DNA of 64,000 bases, taken from positions 79,691,150 through 79,755,149 of the forward strand of contig NC_079137.1 in the NCBI RefSeq assembly GCF_945859705.1. Direction: 5' to 3'. Every line of letters begins with the position of its first letter. Positions within the stretch are counted from its first letter, which is position 1. Under the pieces are notes generated by a model, which saw only the letters and a list, made by a program, of their open reading frames with translations, ran no database searches and had not been told where the DNA came from. The position numbers were made by a program, and so were the translations under genes. Below, piece by piece: positions 22,738-34,739 of the stretch. This stretch comes from Episyrphus balteatus (lineage: Eukaryota > Arthropoda > Insecta > Diptera > Syrphidae).

Positions 22738-23583
22738 AAGAACCTCGAGCTACAGCCTAAACTACTGAAGCGATTTTCTTCAAACTTGGTAGTTAACAGT
22801 TTTGGGTGATTCCCTAGAGGAGAAATTGAATTTTTTTTTTTAGGACCAAAACTAACGGTACCTGTCATATAACGGAAACAGAAAAGTTGATTTATTTCAA
22901 AAACGGCTCTAACGATTTTGATTAAAATTTTTATGCTTACTGTTATTGATAAGTGCCGCCTTTGATAATACAAAAAATATTTTTTGTACCGTTATTAACG
23001 GTACCTGCCATAGAACGGTTTTTTGGATTTATGAATTTCTCATAAACGACAAAACAGATTTCGACCAAATTTTTAATACAGAAACGTTTAAACAATCATT
23101 ATTTAAAAAAATTTTTAATTTTTCAAAAAACACATTTTTGGATTTTTAAAAAATATTTCAAATTTTTTTTTTGAAAAATCAATTTTTTGGAAACGGGTTG
23201 GTGAAAAATTTTGAAATTTCGTTTTTATGTGTAAATTAATTATTTATTCAAAATTGCATATCAATTTTTTTTTTGACAAATGTTAGGAAATTTTAATATA
23301 TAAAAAATTATTTTTTTAAAAAACGGCTCTAACGATTTTCGAAATTTTTTTTCTAAAAATTCCTTTTTATACCAGAAATAAAATGGCATACTTAGTTTTT
23401 TGTAAAAGAGCATTTAAAACGGTATTTAATTATTTATAAAAATAGATTTTATTTTTTTGCACCACTAACGAAATTCAGTGAAAATATCAAATTTTAATTT
23501 TTCCCTTATTTTGTTCAATTGAAAACTTTAACATTAGAGTAACTTTTACCATAAGAGCAAGTACGTGCGACCCCAGTCGTGCA
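22583..23583 (+). mobile_element. Microsatellite-bearing Helentron/DINE-like element, copy 2
   Basis: Starts ACTTGCGATATAGGTACTAT with GGGCAAGT pairing back to ACTTGC, and ends GAGCAAGTACGTGCGAC then CAGTCGTGCA, as in copy 1. It has a (CTGT)n tract at 22701-22737 and the shared blocks CCTCGAGCTACAGCCTAAAC, TTCAAACTTGGTA and ATTCCCTAG. It is longer than copy 1 (1001 against 737 bp) partly because the AAAACGGCTCTAACGATTTT segment occurs twice (near 22901 and 23320). T-rich flanks on both sides, no obvious duplication. Confidence 0.65.
22701..22737. repeat. (TCTG)n microsatellite
   Basis: Nine uninterrupted copies of TCTG, internal to the DINE-like element. The open frame running through it is a by-product of the repeat. 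Confidence 0.95.
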
Positions 23584-25197
23584 ATTTATTTTTGAAGACT
23601 TTAAAAATTTTAATTTTAAAATATTTAAATTTAAAAAACATCCAGAACCAAAAGTAACAAAACTTTGCAAAAAATCTTAAGATTTGATTTTGTATTTTTA
23701 AGATCTTTTTCAGAATACTTTCAAACTTTTTGAGTCCTGAAGAAGAACTTAAACAGGTTAGAAACGTCGGCGAATAAATATTAATCTTATCAAACTTCGG
23801 ATCAAAAAAATTAACAAATTTTCAATAACATGTCTATTTTTTTAATTTCATTTGACAAGGTTGGTAAGAGACTTCCTCGCTTAATCTGAAATTGAGAACA
23901 GACAAGTCCTATAGTAACAATAGTGCAAAGAATATATACCGTTATCTATCAACTTCAATAAAGTAGTTTTCAATGCACCTATGTATGTGACGTGTACATA
24001 AAACTCAGAGAATAAAATGCACTCAGTCTTTATTAATTACTCAAGCTTTAAACTCCCCTATCATGACAATTCATTAAAGTTTTGTTTCTTTTCAAATATT
24101 GTACACAAATGAATATGGAAGCATAATAAAATAGATTTCCTATTCAAATATAAAATCGATTTTTTCTAAATACACTCATATAAAATGCAGAATATTCAAA
24201 TACAAATATCTTTTTAGGGCTTTCTAAGCCTATTAAGGGGGGGGGGGAGTTGAGAAGTTGGTAAGAGCTTGCTTGAAAGAGGCCCTTTTATGCGAACCTA
24301 AAACCATATAAATAATTCCATTGAATTGATATTCACAAAAACAAAAACCTTAATACGTGCAAGAGTACATATGCGTACATGGCGTAAGCGTATCTAATGC
24401 AGATATGATACTTCTACCATCCCTATACGCAACGCAAACTTTCAATTCACCATTCATTCAAATTAGGAAAGGGAACATTTTGTTTGGAGAATATTATTAT
24501 GTGTGTGCTGTGTGTACTTTGTGTGTGTGTGTTTGGTTTTTGCATTACAGAATCCTTACAAAGTATAATATTGAAAGCAAATATTGGGGTTAAGCACAGA
24601 GTGGAGAGTGAGGCAACATAGAAAATCCTTTTTATATGATACCTACAACAAATAGGGCAGAGGAGGCCCAATGGCAGTGACATTTATATAAAAAGAAAAC
24701 AAAAAATTATGGTCTTCTAAATTCTTTCTGGCTTTCAACGACGCACGATGGAAACGATGATGGTGACAACGTCGACGACATTCGCTGACGTTATCTCAAT
24801 TTCAAGTTTATTTTTTAAATAGAACACAAAGTCAACGAAGTGTGGATAGAGCTTCTTAGGTAGGTTGTATACCTTCTATCATAAGATTGAATAAAATGTA
24901 TATAAAGGAAAGGTCGGGATTTAAAACGTTTGAACAAGAAAAAAAGTTAACAAAATGTATTTTCCTTGATTAGAATTGTGTTTTTATATATATTAAATAA
25001 ACCAAAAACAAGCAAACTCCATAATGTAAACATTATATCTATTATAGTTTTATATGTAGGATGTAGCTTTCCTTTTCGTCCTAACATTGATTGTTTAAAA
25101 TTATTTACCGTCAAAGAACATAAAGACTAGCTGTATACTTTTGAACATACAATAAATTGATCATAGTTAAAATTTAATAATAGAAGTAGATGGCATC
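23584..25197. other. Non-coding stretch with a CTGAAGA-stem-GAAACG motif
   Basis: No gene recognised. CTGAAGA at 23737-23743 is followed by AACTT..AGGTT, which can pair, and then GAAACGTCGG at 23761, the same arrangement as in the palindrome at 3709-4020. An AATAAATATTAA stretch follows. An 11-G run lies at 24237-24247 and a GT-rich tract near 24500-24535. The rest is AT-rich. Confidence 0.5.
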
Positions 25198-25640
25198 CCC
25201 GAGTAAAAATGGAATTCCAAAGCACCACCGCTGCACCACATCCGCACCATTTCATTTTGAATGAAAAATTCGATGCACCACCACAGTACCACGTCGGCAC
25301 GATGTTTAATAAATGTTTAAGCAACAAACTGCCAGTTCGTACAAACATGACTTGGTGGTCGAGTGGTTAAGGCGTTGGACTTCTAATTGAAAGTGCTCTG
25401 GACACGAGGTTTCGAATCTCCTTTTCGCCGGAAGTTTTTTTTTATTTTTAAATAATCCAAAATTATTTATCATGGTGCAGCGAATTATTCATACAAAATG
25501 AAATGGTGTGGTGCAGTCGTGGTGGTGTGGTAGTGCCCCGAAATTTTCCACCAAACGGCGGTGGTGTAGCTGTAATACGGCCTTTAAAATCTCTTTTTTA
25601 TTTTTTTCTTTAAAAAAATCAATTTCTATTTTTACTCGGG
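25198..25640. mobile_element. tRNA-bearing palindromic TIR element, copy 2 (intact ends)
   Basis: Ends CCCGAGTAAAAAT (25198-25210) and ATTTTTACTCGGG (25628-25640) are perfect inverted repeats. Inside, GCACCATTTCATTTTGAATG on the left is mirrored by CATACAAAATGAAATGGTG on the right, with GCACCAC-rich and GGTGGTG-rich flanks, so most of the 443 bp folds on itself around a tRNA-Ser-like core (25349-25431). No ORF. No certain target duplication is visible. TIRs plus a tRNA head is unusual: SINEs have a tRNA head but no TIRs, and MITEs have TIRs but normally no tRNA. Confidence 0.8.
25349..25431 (+). ncRNA. tRNA-Ser-like sequence inside a mobile element, copy 2
   Basis: TGGTCGAGTGGTTAAGGCG matches the D arm and A box; TTGGACTTCTAATT is the anticodon arm (TCT); a long extra arm follows; then GGTTTCGAATCTCC, a B box with one extra T relative to GGTTCGAATCC. 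The A box is closer to consensus than in copy 1 and the B box is worse. Stem pairing is incomplete, so it should not decode. Confidence 0.75.
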
Positions 25641-28600
25641 CAAGCACAGGCTAAATCTGTTGATAAAAACAAACTGAAGAAATAGCTCCAAATGAACATG
25701 TACCCGTACTTCGTTCCCCGGCCGGTTGCAGTTCTTTCCAACGTCTTTTCTCAAAGGCGTTCAACGAAACAAAAGGCTTCAATAAACTTCTTTAACGTGC
25801 TTATGAAGAAGGTTCTCTGTCTAGGTAGAGTGCGGGTTACAAACTCTATACCTAATTCCTAGGATTTCGATTTCATATTTAGCGACAACTTTTAATTAAA
25901 AGACTTTTATTTAAAATACCTAAATCTTGAAAAAAATCTTAAAAACCTTGGAGGTGGTTCCTCAGACACTATTTAGAACCGAATAAATTCTTGTGCTTAA
26001 CTCTCGTGGAATGAACAATAAATTGATTGAAGGCCCGATGGAAGTAATCTCATGAAACCTCTAAAAATTTGACATTATTCAAAAATATAAATTAATTTCA
26101 AAAATTAAGCAATGGAAGCAACAAAATTCCACAAAATTAAAACTTCGCATTTGTCTCTATTTCATATTTCACTTTAACCCAAGGCTAAAAGTAATCAAGC
26201 CTTATATTCGACAGCAAAATGATGTTTAATTAAGTCGTAACAAAGCTCTAACAATCTCTCTCTCTCAAAGACGAAAACATTATTTATGTCCCTTACATCA
26301 GCTTGCGACTTTAATGAGAGGCCATTCCTTTTGATATCAATTCATCCACACAATGATACGGCCCATCCATATAAATGCCACCTAAAACTTCATCCCTCAA
26401 AAAATTCTACCAACCATCATTCCTTTCGCATTTCCATCATTTCCCCAAAAAATAGTTTTGCCTTAATGCGAAGCCTTCTTTTCTGTGTGTAAGAGAAGAC
26501 ACGATGAAAGACTACTATCACAAAGGCATGCCAATTTCCCTGTTATCCAGCAATTACTTTTTAATTCATCACTTGTCCGGGTATACGACGACGACGGTCT
26601 CGAGCTGTAGCTAAATAAATAACATTTTCCTCTGCTTTTCTCTGTGTAGAGAAGAGAGAGAGAGATACATTCGTTAAAGCACTCAAAGTAAGCCGGCTCA
26701 TGGCCATAGTCGTAACGTAGTAACGTAAGACAAACAAAACAGAAAAAATAACGTAAAAACGAAGCACAACATCATCATTTGCCATCGTCAGATGGTAACG
26801 TCCCCTTTCATCAAATTCCGAATGAGTTTCCATTCCCTAACTAAATAACCATGCAATGAGGTTAACATGTCATCCATCCGGACGTGCGGTGGTACTTTCT
26901 GCTCTATCTGCTGCTTGTCGGTGCTGCTGTCCAAATGGCATTCCAGCTATTTATCCATACAAACACAAACACACATACAAAGTCTCTCTACCATCGGAAT
27001 CTGTGCTGTGCCAAAATAAAAGCACAATCTTGTGATAAATTACAGATATTCGCAACTCTTTCCTGGATGGCAATATTTTTTTTTATTCTGTCCCAAAACC
27101 CTCAGTCTCCAGAGTCCCATTTCCACAGCTAACCAACTACCAAACCCCAATGATGATGCCCATACTCCTACACTTTACCATATTTGCAAAAAGGCGAGCG
27201 TAAGGTCGGACACGGACACGACGAGGACAGTGACAGAAGAGCGGAATGAAAATGCGGCATCATGTGCCATGACATGGATTTCCGGAAAAACTAATTTCCG
27301 GCGAGCACAAGAACGGACACATAATATGACTAAGTTATTTGTCACATTAACTGCATGTTGACGATGCTCGTATAAGTTTTTTGGGGGCTGTGTAGGGGGC
27401 GCGCTGGTCGGTATGTAGAATGCTGCTGTCCTCTGGTGGTGCTATATGCCCGGGTTTTAGCCCAGAAGGATTATCTTGTACGACTTGTGACACTCTCTGC
27501 GAGCTTCGAGGGTGCCATCATATCGCCTTGCCAAAAGTAGTTGCGGGTTTTTGTGTGTGTTGTCCTCAACTCAGAGCAGAGCTCTATATCTGTCCTTGTG
27601 CTGATGTGTGTCCTTCTGTGGTTTATTATTACTACGCTGATATTCGTCGCAGTTTGTGATGATGATGATAATCACCATCAGTATCACCCTCCCTCCTAAC
27701 CATCACCAGCGCCATCACCATCACCCAGAGAGAGAGAAAACTTTTGTGTTAGAGATTTTGTGGGATGAAAGTAAATATTACGTTCATGTGTCAATAACGC
27801 GACGAAAATGTGATCTAAGCAGTATTCATTATCTCTGGGGGAAACTCCCATTCTCCCTGCCTCCTGGTGCGCCCCCTCGTGGACTGATTATTATTTATTG
27901 ACGACCCAAAACTATGGGTGATTAGTGCTAATATTGATACATGGAATCAATTGTCATCACTGGTGGACATCAGTGCGGTAGCCATGGCCACTTGCGGACT
28001 AAGATAAACAAAGAAAACATGATGGTCATCGTGAATGTGAATTATATTGAATAACACTACTGGCATAAATGGCGTGTGTCTTGGTCAAATAAAATTGCTG
28101 CTGGAGACTATGTGAAATCGATATCTGCAGAGTGTCATTTGTTGGGTGACCTTTTTTAACATATTTAATGTCACAGATAAGTATTTGTTTGCAAACATAT
28201 ATGCCATTTATACATGTATATGTAGGTTAATTTGTAGGCACTAATAAATATTATGAAATGATCGTTATTTTAGTCAGGAATGATTTTTTGTCAGTCTTTT
28301 TCCGTGAAAATAAAAAAAAAATATTTTCAAAGATTGATACAAATTTTAAAGCACCTGTGCCGACTTTTCACGAGTCGATTTCGAGTCAACACACAGCTAA
28401 GTGTGACAAAACTTTTAGTGCAATGGACTATCACGCCAGAGGTCGAAGCTTCAAAGCCAGCCTCCATTAAAAAAAAAAAATTGTTCAAGGCAACTTCTTC
28501 TTGCGAGGAATTGATAAAGCCCCCGACCTTCAAGGTCAGTCCCTTTAATGACAGAACGATAGGCCGACTTAGCCATTCCTTACAGACATGTGCTGTAAAT

Positions 28601-28839
28601 ACGTTTGAGTTCTGATCAGGTCATATCAAGGGTCACGGTATAGTGTCCAGCCAAGTTTTCCAGCAACTTTGGCACTACACTCTTATTTACAGGAAACAAC
28701 TCAGGCCATTTTCTACCCCCCTCTAACTTCCACACCGAAGATGCTAGAAATTAGAAACTCACTACATTTGTTAAGCTAGTCAAAACCAAATTTCAGCTTC
28801 TTACGATGAGTAGTTTCTGAGATATAGGGCTTCAAAAAT
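25641..28839. other. Non-coding stretch with GC-richer block 26.8-27.9 kb
   Basis: Nothing recognised as a gene. GC content and complexity rise between about 26780 and 27900, which includes a plus-strand frame 27420-27659 with many cysteines; it shows no known domain arrangement. Simple repeats include (GA)n near 26648-26662 and CACCAT/CATCAC near 27700-27725. This block is a candidate for host intronic or regulatory sequence. Confidence 0.4.
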
Positions 28840-29880
28840 CGCTAAAACCGTAACTGACTCACTGATAGATCATCAAAATTATGGAGAACTTCCCACTATC
28901 GTAGAAAATTGAAATTTCACACGGTGGTGATAGGACTTGTGGTGTATAGAAAGGGAAAAATCGAAAATTTGAGATTTTCAATTCAGGGGGCGCACAGTGC
29001 GTTGATTGGATGCAAAGTATGGAAAAAATTCAAAACAGCCTGATTTTTATGATCTTTTCTTTTAACATTATTTTTAAGTCTCAGGGCAAGTAAATAGTGT
29101 ATAAAAACATTTTTTATTTCGGTTATAAGTTTTTGTCACATAAGTACACTAAGGATTGTTATTTTTATAACTCAAAAAGTGCGTTTTTCATACAAATTGT
29201 GTGTAAAAAGGCTTGAAACAAACAGTGATAGCCAGCAGGGACGCGGGTGGACGCGGATGAATGATACCTTTTTGGAAAGGTCGTGAATCAAAAATGATGC
29301 TGAAGTTTGAAAATAAGCTGTTTTTGGGAGAAATAAACCGTTACTTAACCAATTATTGAAACGATCGAAGGCTTTCGAGTGAAAAAAAAACCAATACTCT
29401 ACTCTTAAGAAGAGTATTGGTTTTTTTTTTCACCAATTAAAAACCGGTTTATTTGGAGCAATTTAACTCCGCGATGCAGCGCTTCGTAGATCATCACTAA
29501 ATGGCCTACTTTTGACATGTTACCTTTAAGAGGTTGTATAGCTTGCTGTAGGTGCATTTTACAAAAAAAAAATTTACAGTTCATCTAGTTAGAAGTCTGG
29601 CTATAATATTGCATTTTTCAAAACCCGTTTTAGAAGATCATTTTTTTTTTACTTTTTTCCACTTGTCGCCGAACTGTGGGGCGTGGCATCCTCCCAATTC
29701 CGCTGAGTTTTCATCAAATATTATAGAGCACTTCTGATTATCTTAGAATCTTGAAATTTGGTAGAATGGTAGAGCTGGTAGTTTATACAAAGGAAAAATT
29801 TAAAATTTGAGAATTTTAGCCAGGGGGCGTGGCAACCCACATTTCCGCTGAATTTTCATCAAATATTATAGATTGTTTAC
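28840..29880. repeat. Diverged repeat region with recurring GGGGGCG blocks
   Basis: A block of the form TTTGAGA.TTT, then CAGGGGGCG, recurs near 28967-28993 and 29796-29830, with a partial form GTGGGGCGTGGCATCC at 29677. Repeat-specific neighbours recur as well: CCGCTGA.TTTTCATCAAATATTATAGA appears as 20-base-or-longer matches near 29700 and 29847, and GAAATTTGGTAGAATGG-like sequence precedes. Spacing of the two nearest copies is about 148 bp. Probably internal repeats of an old interspersed element. Confidence 0.55.
29379..29433. repeat. Perfect hairpin with ATACTCT arms
   Basis: GTGAAAAAAAAACCAATACTCT pairs with the segment 29411-29433 around the 10-nt loop ACTCTTAAGA; the only difference is one extra T in the right arm. 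Outside it, AATAAACCG near 29332 and CGGTTTATT near 29443 also pair. The A and T runs on the arms superficially resemble a bacterial terminator, but the context is eukaryotic. Confidence 0.8.
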
Positions 29881-31289
29881 TTGGCAATTTTTGAAATAAC
29901 TTTAAATATCGCTAAATCCAAACTTTAGAACTTGGTACACTTTTACATCTCAGTACTTTTTGTGCTAGCATAATATCAACATAGGAGAACTTGGCTCTTT
30001 TTTAACAGTAATGTTTTTGTTGTGATAAATTGTTTGGCCTAACTTAAATTATTGTGATGCTTCTGTTGATTCTAAAATTAATTCTAAGCCATGACATGTT
30101 TCCAAACTCGTTCGCTTGTACAAGATTTTCATGGAGCACTCTCGCTGCTCCATCAAAGTCGGCCACAATCACAAGTAGGTCTTGGACGAGTGTTGATGTT
30201 CAGCATGCTGAGGATAGAAGGTGAATTGATTGATCTGGATATCGAACACTTTCAATTTTATTTATTTGGTTTTGTAACTAAAGTTAACAGACTTCTTGAA
30301 TTTTATAAACTTTTTTCCATTAAAATTTTTATTTTTCTCCAAGAAATTAAGCAAGGGGACAAAATATTAATACATTTGAAAAAACCTATAATTTTGAATT
30401 ATGTTTTTTTTTGTTTAAAAAGTGAACTTTATTTTAGGAAATAGTTCTTCAGTTTAACCTAAGAAAAAAATTGTATGGGAAGGGGGCTGTATCACCCCTC
30501 GTTCCGGTGGGAGGGGCAATTTTCTGAAAATTTGACCTTAAATAAAAAAAAAATACAAAAAATCAAGAAAAAGACATAGAATACTGTGCAATAGCTTTTT
30601 TGAAAGCTTATTTACCATTCTTTCAAATGTTTTTTGATTAAAGTAGTTTTCGCGAATACTTTTTGTGAAATATAATTTCAAAGTCAAAACTTTGAAAAAA
30701 ATTGTCAAATTTGATGTTCAAGTTATTTTTTTTTTTTCAAATTTGCTTTGTAAGGTGGGACTTTTTTTAAAAAACCTTATAGCCGCATCAATTCTAATTG
30801 GAAAAAAATTAATAATAAATTAAATTAAAAAATATTTTAATAAAAAAAAAGTTAAAAACAAAAGCACTAACTTTATATAACAAATCACTCTGTTTCACGA
30901 AACTTCTTATAATAAAATAAAAAAAAAAAACAACTTTTAAAAAGAAAAAAAGAATGATTTTGTAATTTATTTTAATAAAAACAAAAAAGCACTTTCTTTA
31001 AAAAAAACGTTTTTTGAAGTTCAAAATTTCATTAAAAATATTTTAGGCAAATATATAGCAAAAGTGTTTATATGGGCTAATAGAGAAATTGCTTATCATG
31101 CTTTCTCCATTTTCAGACTTGCTAAATATTTGCCTAAACAGAAGATTTTGAAAAAAAAAACTTTAAGATGCGTTTCAAAAAATTTATTATTTTCTCATTC
31201 AATTTTTAAATATAAGAAATTTAAAAAAATTTATTTTTTTCTCAAATAATATTGAGTTTAAACAAAAGAACAAAAGAACACCTTTTTTA
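29881..31289. other. AT-rich stretch with one arm of a diverged inverted repeat pair
   Basis: No gene seen. The segment 30456-30720, containing TATGGGAAGGGGGCTGTATC and GGTGGGAGGGGCAATTTTCT, is similar in reverse complement to 34740-34975. The remainder is poly-A/T rich. The 117-codon frame at 30091-30444 has no recognisable domain. Confidence 0.5.
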
Positions 31290-32090
31290 TTACTTATTAA
31301 AAACTGAATTTTTCTTCTAAAACTCTTAACTTCAACAGCATGAATAAACATAAATCAAAGACTTTGAACAAAACAAATATGTGCGTCGCGTCGTAGCTAG
31401 GACACCATACACAGCTACAATATTCAACTATGGGACGGACGAGAGCACAATAAAGAACCTTTAGATTATGAGGATCATTGAATTCTTTTGAGAACCTCAT
31501 TATAAACCCGAGGCGACTCCTTGCCTTGCTTATGATGGTATCCATATGAGGCTTGAACGACAGCTTTGTATCAAATAAGACTCCTAAGTCATTTAAATGT
31601 TCAAATCTTTCGACCATGTATTCTTTTACAAAGTAGTAAGATAAATAGGGGTTCCTGCTCCTGGAATAGGACATTACTTTTCACATTCAAATATTCTGTC
31701 AATGTCGTGTTGTAGAAATGAATAGCCATTTGGGTTCGTATAACCGTAAAAAAAGTTTGAAGTCGTCAGCGAATTTGAGGATTTTACAATACGAAATATC
31801 CTTAAAAATATCATTGAGAAAAAAGATAAATAAAAGTGGTCCAATATGGCTATCCTGTGGAACTCCAAATAAGACATGAATTTGCTTAGATATACTTTTC
31901 TTATAAAGATGACAAACTGTGTTCGTGCTTGTAAATAAGATTTAATTCAGTCAAGAAAAAGAATCCACGCAGGAAAACCGTATTTTGCCAATTTAATAAA
32001 TATTATGGAGTGGCATATTCTATCAAAAGCTTTGCTAAGATTCAAGTCGTGTATAGCTTATTGTAAAACATAATGATAGAAAAAACGATG
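31290..32090 (-). pseudogene. Decayed LINE reverse transcriptase fragment
   Basis: Read on the minus strand, RT landmarks appear in order across stops and frameshifts: DLNLSKAFD (catalytic motif A, about 32018-32048), LAKYGFPAWILF, GVPQDSHIGPLLF (about 31828-31868), LKFADDFKLF with catalytic FADD at 31762-31773, then the intact 125-codon frame 31297-31674. That frame carries HLNDLGVLFDTKLSFKPHMD, ARSRLGFIMR, NLKVLYCALVRPIVEYCSCVW, typical of the region after the palm in insect Jockey/CR1-type elements. The conserved G of GVPQG is replaced by D. It ends abruptly at 31297 and has lost its 5' part beyond about 32.1 kb. It cannot encode an active enzyme. Confidence 0.88.
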
Positions 32091-34739
32091 GTTGCATCAG
32101 TTAAATCATTTACTGGAGTTTTTTCAAGAAAAGCACGTGCTGGTCCCGTTAAAATTGGTCGGACAAATTTTGGAAAATCAACTTTTTTGTTGTTATTGTT
32201 AATTCCATGATGATAGTGTTATCAAGTTACATCAATAAGACCACTTATTAAATTATGCTAAACCCTGTTACCTACATTAAATCACTAACAGACTCGGACA
32301 GTCCCGACAAAGTCTAGAACTAATTCGTTTTAGCTCATTTATGAGTCGGTTGAAATTACAGGGTTTTAAAGTTACAGTTTGCAAGGATTGATTTGTTGAA
32401 TTAAAAGGAAGCCCTGGTAAAATAACGATTTGTCTTAGCCCGTAATCACCTCGGACTGCTTTTACAATATTCAACCTAACTAAAAGACATATTCTCAAAT
32501 GATGATTATGAGACTGATGGAAAAGAAATTCATTAAAGTAGCGTTTAAAACCCTAATCTTTGCGGAACCAAAAACCCAAACCTACTTTATATAGCAACAA
32601 GTTATTCTGCATGAAAAGCGGGAAACTTCTTCCGAAGAACTTATCTAAGATGCTTGAAACAACTATTGAAAACCATTTCGAAAACGCAAAAGTGTGGTTT
32701 AGTAAGAAAATCTAAAGTTACATAAAATTTGACGACTTCTTCTTCCATTTCCAAGAAACTATATAAAAAAAATGTACATCATTTTCTACACCATTAGAAT
32801 TCGTGCCAGTTAAACTTAAACTAAAAAGTACTAAGGGTCTAGGAGGTTTATCTATTTTTTTCTATTTCATTGTTTTATCCACAATTTCTTCTTACGAAAA
32901 GTTCACGCAATTTCCTATTAAAAAAATTTTTAGTTTTTAATATTAACTGAATTCTTAGATCAAAGTTTGAGATTAAATTTCGCTCTTATCCTTCTTTTCT
33001 CTTCTTCTCTTCACGACGACGACGACTATTAATATTCAAACTTTCAAGAATGTTTTCCATTTTGTTGCAACAGCAGAAGCAGAGAGTGGTGCTATGGTTT
33101 ATTTTTCATAAACTTTAAAGTCCTTTTCCTATCCAACAAAAGCCAAGCAAACTTAAAAAAACCTCCACTTCAACGACAAAACTTATTTAAATAAAAGCAA
33201 AGCAAAATCCTTAAAGTTTATCTCTCTTCGTCATCATTGTGTAATCAAAATTCCTTGGAACAAAACTTTATTACCACATAAAATGTACTTAACAGGTCTT
33301 CCCGCCCGCACTTCTTTGCTTTACTCTACTCTATGCAATAAGATCCGCAACGCCGCCCAAACTATCCAACCAACCGCATCGCATTGGCTTTCCAAAGGAA
33401 TGCTCTCTTTACTACCCACAATTATTCGTTATATTATTACAATTTCTTCTTTTCGAAGCTTTGAGGATAAATCTGTGTATTATCTTTAATAAAAAAAAAA
33501 AAACCAATTACAATTATTCATGCACAATGGCAGCAAAAATCCGATCAGAAAGCATTCAGTTCAGACCCTTTTTCCAGAAAGGGAAAGGGTAGGTAAAAAG
33601 CAATATTGCACCCTTGCCTGTAAATACTGATGTTCTGATATTCGTTCGGCGGCGTATCTTTTTGTAGAGATAAAGTATCTGGAGGTATTCCAACCGCAAC
33701 AACATAACCACCATTCGGATTGTTTCAATTCGTGTACCATTTTCTCTGATGGCAGCAGCAAAACAAGGATCAAAATGGTGGGGAAAAGGATGACGCGGGT
33801 GGACGGGTTGAACCGCTCTCTGTGTATTGATTGTTGGAAATTCTGTGGTGTATTTTTTGAAGGGAAACAGAAAAATTCATTCAATACCATCACCATCACA
33901 CACAAAAGATACACAATTTTAATTGCAAATGATAAAGGAAAACATTTATACAAGTCGCTACTTAAAGAAATGACTTGAATCAACATCATTATCAGTGTCA
34001 TTATGGGATTTATGGGAGATACACTTTCTGGTATTCAAAAAGTTTTGCTCCCCATCTTTTCCTCCCATCATCATCATCATCTTCTATGTAGCAACAGCGA
34101 ACGCAGTGAAGCCAGCCGTTCATTTGAAAAAGCTGAAAAACAGCAAGAAGAAGATGATTTTTTTTTTAGCTGTGTTTCTCGCACAACGAAACAATTGGGG
34201 GTTTTTGAAGCATAAACATTGAACGCACGCCTCAGTGTTGTATTGGTGTGACCATTCTAATAACATAATTTCTATTAAATTCTGCAATTTCACCTTGAAC
34301 CAGAGGTTAAATTCTTCTTATAAATTGAAACCATATCGTTTGAACTACATTTTTGAACTCCCTTATCAAAATCCACGTGGATTCATTGGAATATGGTTTA
34401 ATTTTTCCCCAGAAAGAGAATCAGAAAATTCGATCGGCATAGGGTAGAAAAGCAATAGAAACTGTCAATTGAACTAAAATTACCTTACATTTTAATTTTT
34501 GTTTTTCAAATATTGCAATAAAAGCAAATGATTCATTATTTAAGGTTAAATTGAAAATGCCTTTATCGTAAAAGGTACTGAAATTCACATTTTTTGTTTA
34601 ATTTTTTTTTTGCAAAAATTTTATTTTATTTTAGAAGAAGTAGCATACATTACACTGTGTTACAAAAATCAGGTTTCAAAATATACGCGGGCAAAAATAG
34701 GAGTTAATGAGTTTTTAAAATTTTTTTTGCCTATTTTTA
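32091..34739. other. Non-coding stretch, nothing recognised
   Basis: Weak minus-strand frames (for example 32277-32498, 73 codons) lie upstream of the RT relic and could be earlier LINE sequence, but I see no endonuclease motif. The 33.0-34.2 kb part is moderately complex with CATCAT and GACGAC runs. No RNA gene or TIR element found. Confidence 0.4.

Noticed and set aside
22525..22973. Frames running through the (TCTG)n tract
   Set aside because: Microsatellite translations give repeated SVCL/TDRQ words; not genes.
27420..27659. Cysteine-rich 79-codon frame that could suggest a secreted peptide
   Set aside because: No signal peptide, and the cysteine spacing fits no family I know. The GC-rich simple sequence explains the composition.
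29379..29433. Rho-independent terminator
   Set aside because: Stem plus T run fits the shape, but the window is eukaryotic and no gene lies upstream.
32277..32498. LINE endonuclease upstream of the RT relic
   Set aside because: No endonuclease motif can be read in the 73-codon minus-strand frame.
33561..34001. 146-codon minus-strand frame with a hydrophobic start
   Set aside because: The membrane-like start reflects AT-rich codons; overlapping plus-strand frames are equally open and no family is recognisable.
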